Origin: Polytrichum commune | Taxonomy: Eukaryota; Streptophyta; Polytrichopsida; Polytrichales; Polytrichaceae | Length of the DNA stretch: 32,992 nucleotides | Direction: 5' to 3' | NCBI GenBank assembly: GCA_950295325.1 | Contig: CATNTY010000043.1 | Coordinates: forward strand, 1 to 32,992 | In this document: in pieces, positions 31,791 through 32,992 of the stretch | Position numbering within the stretch: the first letter of the stretch is position 1 | Layout of the letters: each line of letters begins with the position of its first letter | Made by a program: the position numbers and the translations under genes | The notes under the pieces: model-generated | Seen by the model: the letters and a program-made list of their open reading frames with translations, nothing else | What the model was told of the DNA's origin: nothing | Databases searched by the model: none

Positions 31791-32234
31791 GATTCCTCTT
31801 AAATGGCCGGTAATATTCCTGAAGTCTTGAACTTCAACTGGTTATTTCTCAAGCTCCAGCAGCTCATCTGTAAGTAGCAGCCTGCAGTGTTTCCTTATTC
31901 ATTAGGTGGGTTGGGTATTAGGCCTTACCGAGTTTAAATAGGGGTTTTAATTAGAGGGGCCTGTGCATGGAACATACCTTAACAAGGGAGAAAAGCCACA
32001 CGCACCCACCCGATTATGATTTACTGTTAACTTGACTGTCCATTGCCATGAAGAGCCACAGAATTTTATCCTACAGAATCTTCTTCATGTTAGTGTGCCA
32101 CTTAGGTGATGATCAATTAAGGGTCTCAAATAAACTAAGATTATAGGGTGAGAGCCATGATCTGAACCAACTTAGAAATTAGAGTTACAGATCATGTCAT
32201 TTTTGAGTCTGTACACTACACTGAATATAACATG
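31791..32234. other. Intergenic, no feature recognised
   Basis: No motif seen. Confidence 0.35.
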
Positions 32235-32361
32235 TAGTGTATGTTATTATTTGGAATTACACAATGCAATAACAATGAGAGTTTAGTGATTGTTTAGTAA
32301 AATATCACATTCTCACTAAATAGTTTTAGTATTGCGTAACTCCAAATAGTGACATGCACTA
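32235..32361. mobile_element. Small fold-back element with 39-bp arms
   Basis: Arms 32235-32273 (TAGTGTATGTTATTATTTGG...) and 32323-32361 (complement TAGTGCATGTCACTATTTGG...) pair at about 31 of 39 positions, and most mismatches are transitions. A second weak inverted pair (TTTAGTGA / TCACTAAA) lies between them. No target duplication is clear. Confidence 0.6.
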
Positions 32362-32400
32362 AATGGGATAATCAATGTACTAGGAATGTTCGTGCACATC

Positions 32401-32870
32401 GACATTAATTTTGACTAGGTTTTCATAGAATTTGGCTAATCCTATTGCTGTCAATGTAGTGATCAAATCTAATGCCTCCAATCAAAAAGTTGTCATTGGG
32501 GTCATGTTGCAATGACCATGGTCATTTTCACACTTTTACGTGGTGAGTACATTATATTGCAAATTGACTTCACACTCTATGCTACAGGAACTGCTTCCTT
32601 GTACAATGAATTTTAAGGTAATTGTTTAATCGTTTAGAATGCCTATATAGTAAGTAGGAAACCTACCCGTAGGTAGGGCCCAACTAGGATTTTCCAAGTG
32701 ATTAGGGTAATAAGCCTAGGATAAATGAAGGTCAAGATGATTTGAACCCGGCTCCCCATGGATCCCAAACTATGTTCCTAGCCATCAACTTTGCTCACAT
32801 TGCATGTGCACATGGCCAATAGGTAATGGAGTTATTAGGTAACAGATTTACTAAGATATACAATAGATAT
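32401..32870 (+). repeat. Dispersed repeat family, copy 2 (relative at 1719-2290)
   Basis: Collinear with 1719-2290 from GACATTAATTTTGACT to GGTAACAGATTTACT. It includes the perfect 12-base palindrome TGACCATGGTCA at 32512-32523, which is eroded by one base in copy 1. Confidence 0.6.
32735..32790 (-). repeat. tRNA-derived SINE-like head (minus strand), copy 2
   Basis: GTTCAAATC (complement of 32739-32747) is a perfect B box, and TGGCTAGGAACA (complement of 32774-32785) resembles an A box. It occupies the same place inside the repeat family as in copy 1. Confidence 0.45.
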
Positions 32871-32922
32871 TCTATGATCTATTGCACAAACTTCATAGTA
32901 TTTACTAGATAATAAAATATCA

Positions 32923-32972
32923 ATGAATAGTAAATGTCAATGGATAGTACATGTAAGTGGATAGTAAAAGGC
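32923..32972. repeat. 17-bp tandem repeat, three units
   Basis: AATGAATAGTAAATGTC, AATGGATAGTACATGT and AAGTGGATAGTAAAAGG follow one another. Confidence 0.6.
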
Positions 32973-32992
32973 TTATTTATGAAACCCACTTT

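Noticed and set aside
1719-32870. The end-of-window direct repeats as LTRs of one 31-kb retrotransposon
   Set aside because: The copies are strongly diverged, contain a tRNA-like promoter, and enclose a host gene and unrelated elements on both strands.

Overview
This window reads as nuclear DNA of a land plant: AT-rich, packed with decayed transposable elements, and holding one intact intron-containing gene. There is nothing bacterial or organellar in it: no operons, ribosome binding sites, rRNA or recognisable tRNA genes. The LINE relics carry motifs such as HEQWHESKV, KWQGYLPG and RSRVKWSIVGDK that, from memory, I associate with retrotransposons of large seed-free plant genomes, ferns in particular. 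That placement is an inference from memory, not a search result. A Stowaway-like inverted-repeat end (13326-13350) is of a type best known from flowering plants, so the lineage stays open.

Layout. 0-3.5 kb: a broken SWIM zinc-finger (MULE/FAR1-type) transposase relic, the 3' coding end of a LINE, a dispersed repeat with a tRNA-like SINE head on the minus strand, an AT-rich duplication and a SINE-like unit ending in (AAC)n. 3.9-4.6 kb: an inverted-repeat element with a shorter relative at 17.4-17.6 kb. 7.9-8.6 and 10.4-11.0 kb: two diverged copies of one LINE 3' end; a third fragment lies at 30.5 kb. 12.0-12.8 kb: a degenerate tandem of about 225 bp. 13.3 kb: the Stowaway end. 13.5-15.6 kb: two LINE fragments head to tail. 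16.0 kb: a complete tRNA-derived SINE with poly(A) and target-site duplication. 18.1-19.5 kb: a fold-back MITE followed by a hAT transposase relic. 20.4-20.9 kb: a 38-bp minisatellite beside a near-identical 122-bp triplication. 21.1-21.5 kb: a long-inverted-repeat MITE with an exact 8-bp duplication. 22.5 kb: a Ty3/gypsy integrase scrap. 23.2 and 30.7 kb: two copies of another MITE family.

The one convincing host gene lies at 25188-28586 on the plus strand. It has three exons, all junctions in phase 0, and encodes a predicted 645-residue protein with four zinc fingers (C2H2, C2H2, C2HC, and a last finger opening C-x-C). This resembles the DNA-binding block of the IDD/STOP1/WIP group of plant transcription factors, flanked by long Asn/Thr/Ser/His/Gln-rich regions. 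A TATA box at 24787 and a 14-codon upstream ORF precede it. Both introns contain their own minisatellites.

I found no multi-gene system. The most useful observations are the zinc-finger gene, its unusually open 5' leader, and several non-autonomous elements whose ends can be fixed to the base. The repeats show very different ages: most copies are heavily eroded, while the 122-bp triplication and the 21.1-kb MITE are nearly intact.
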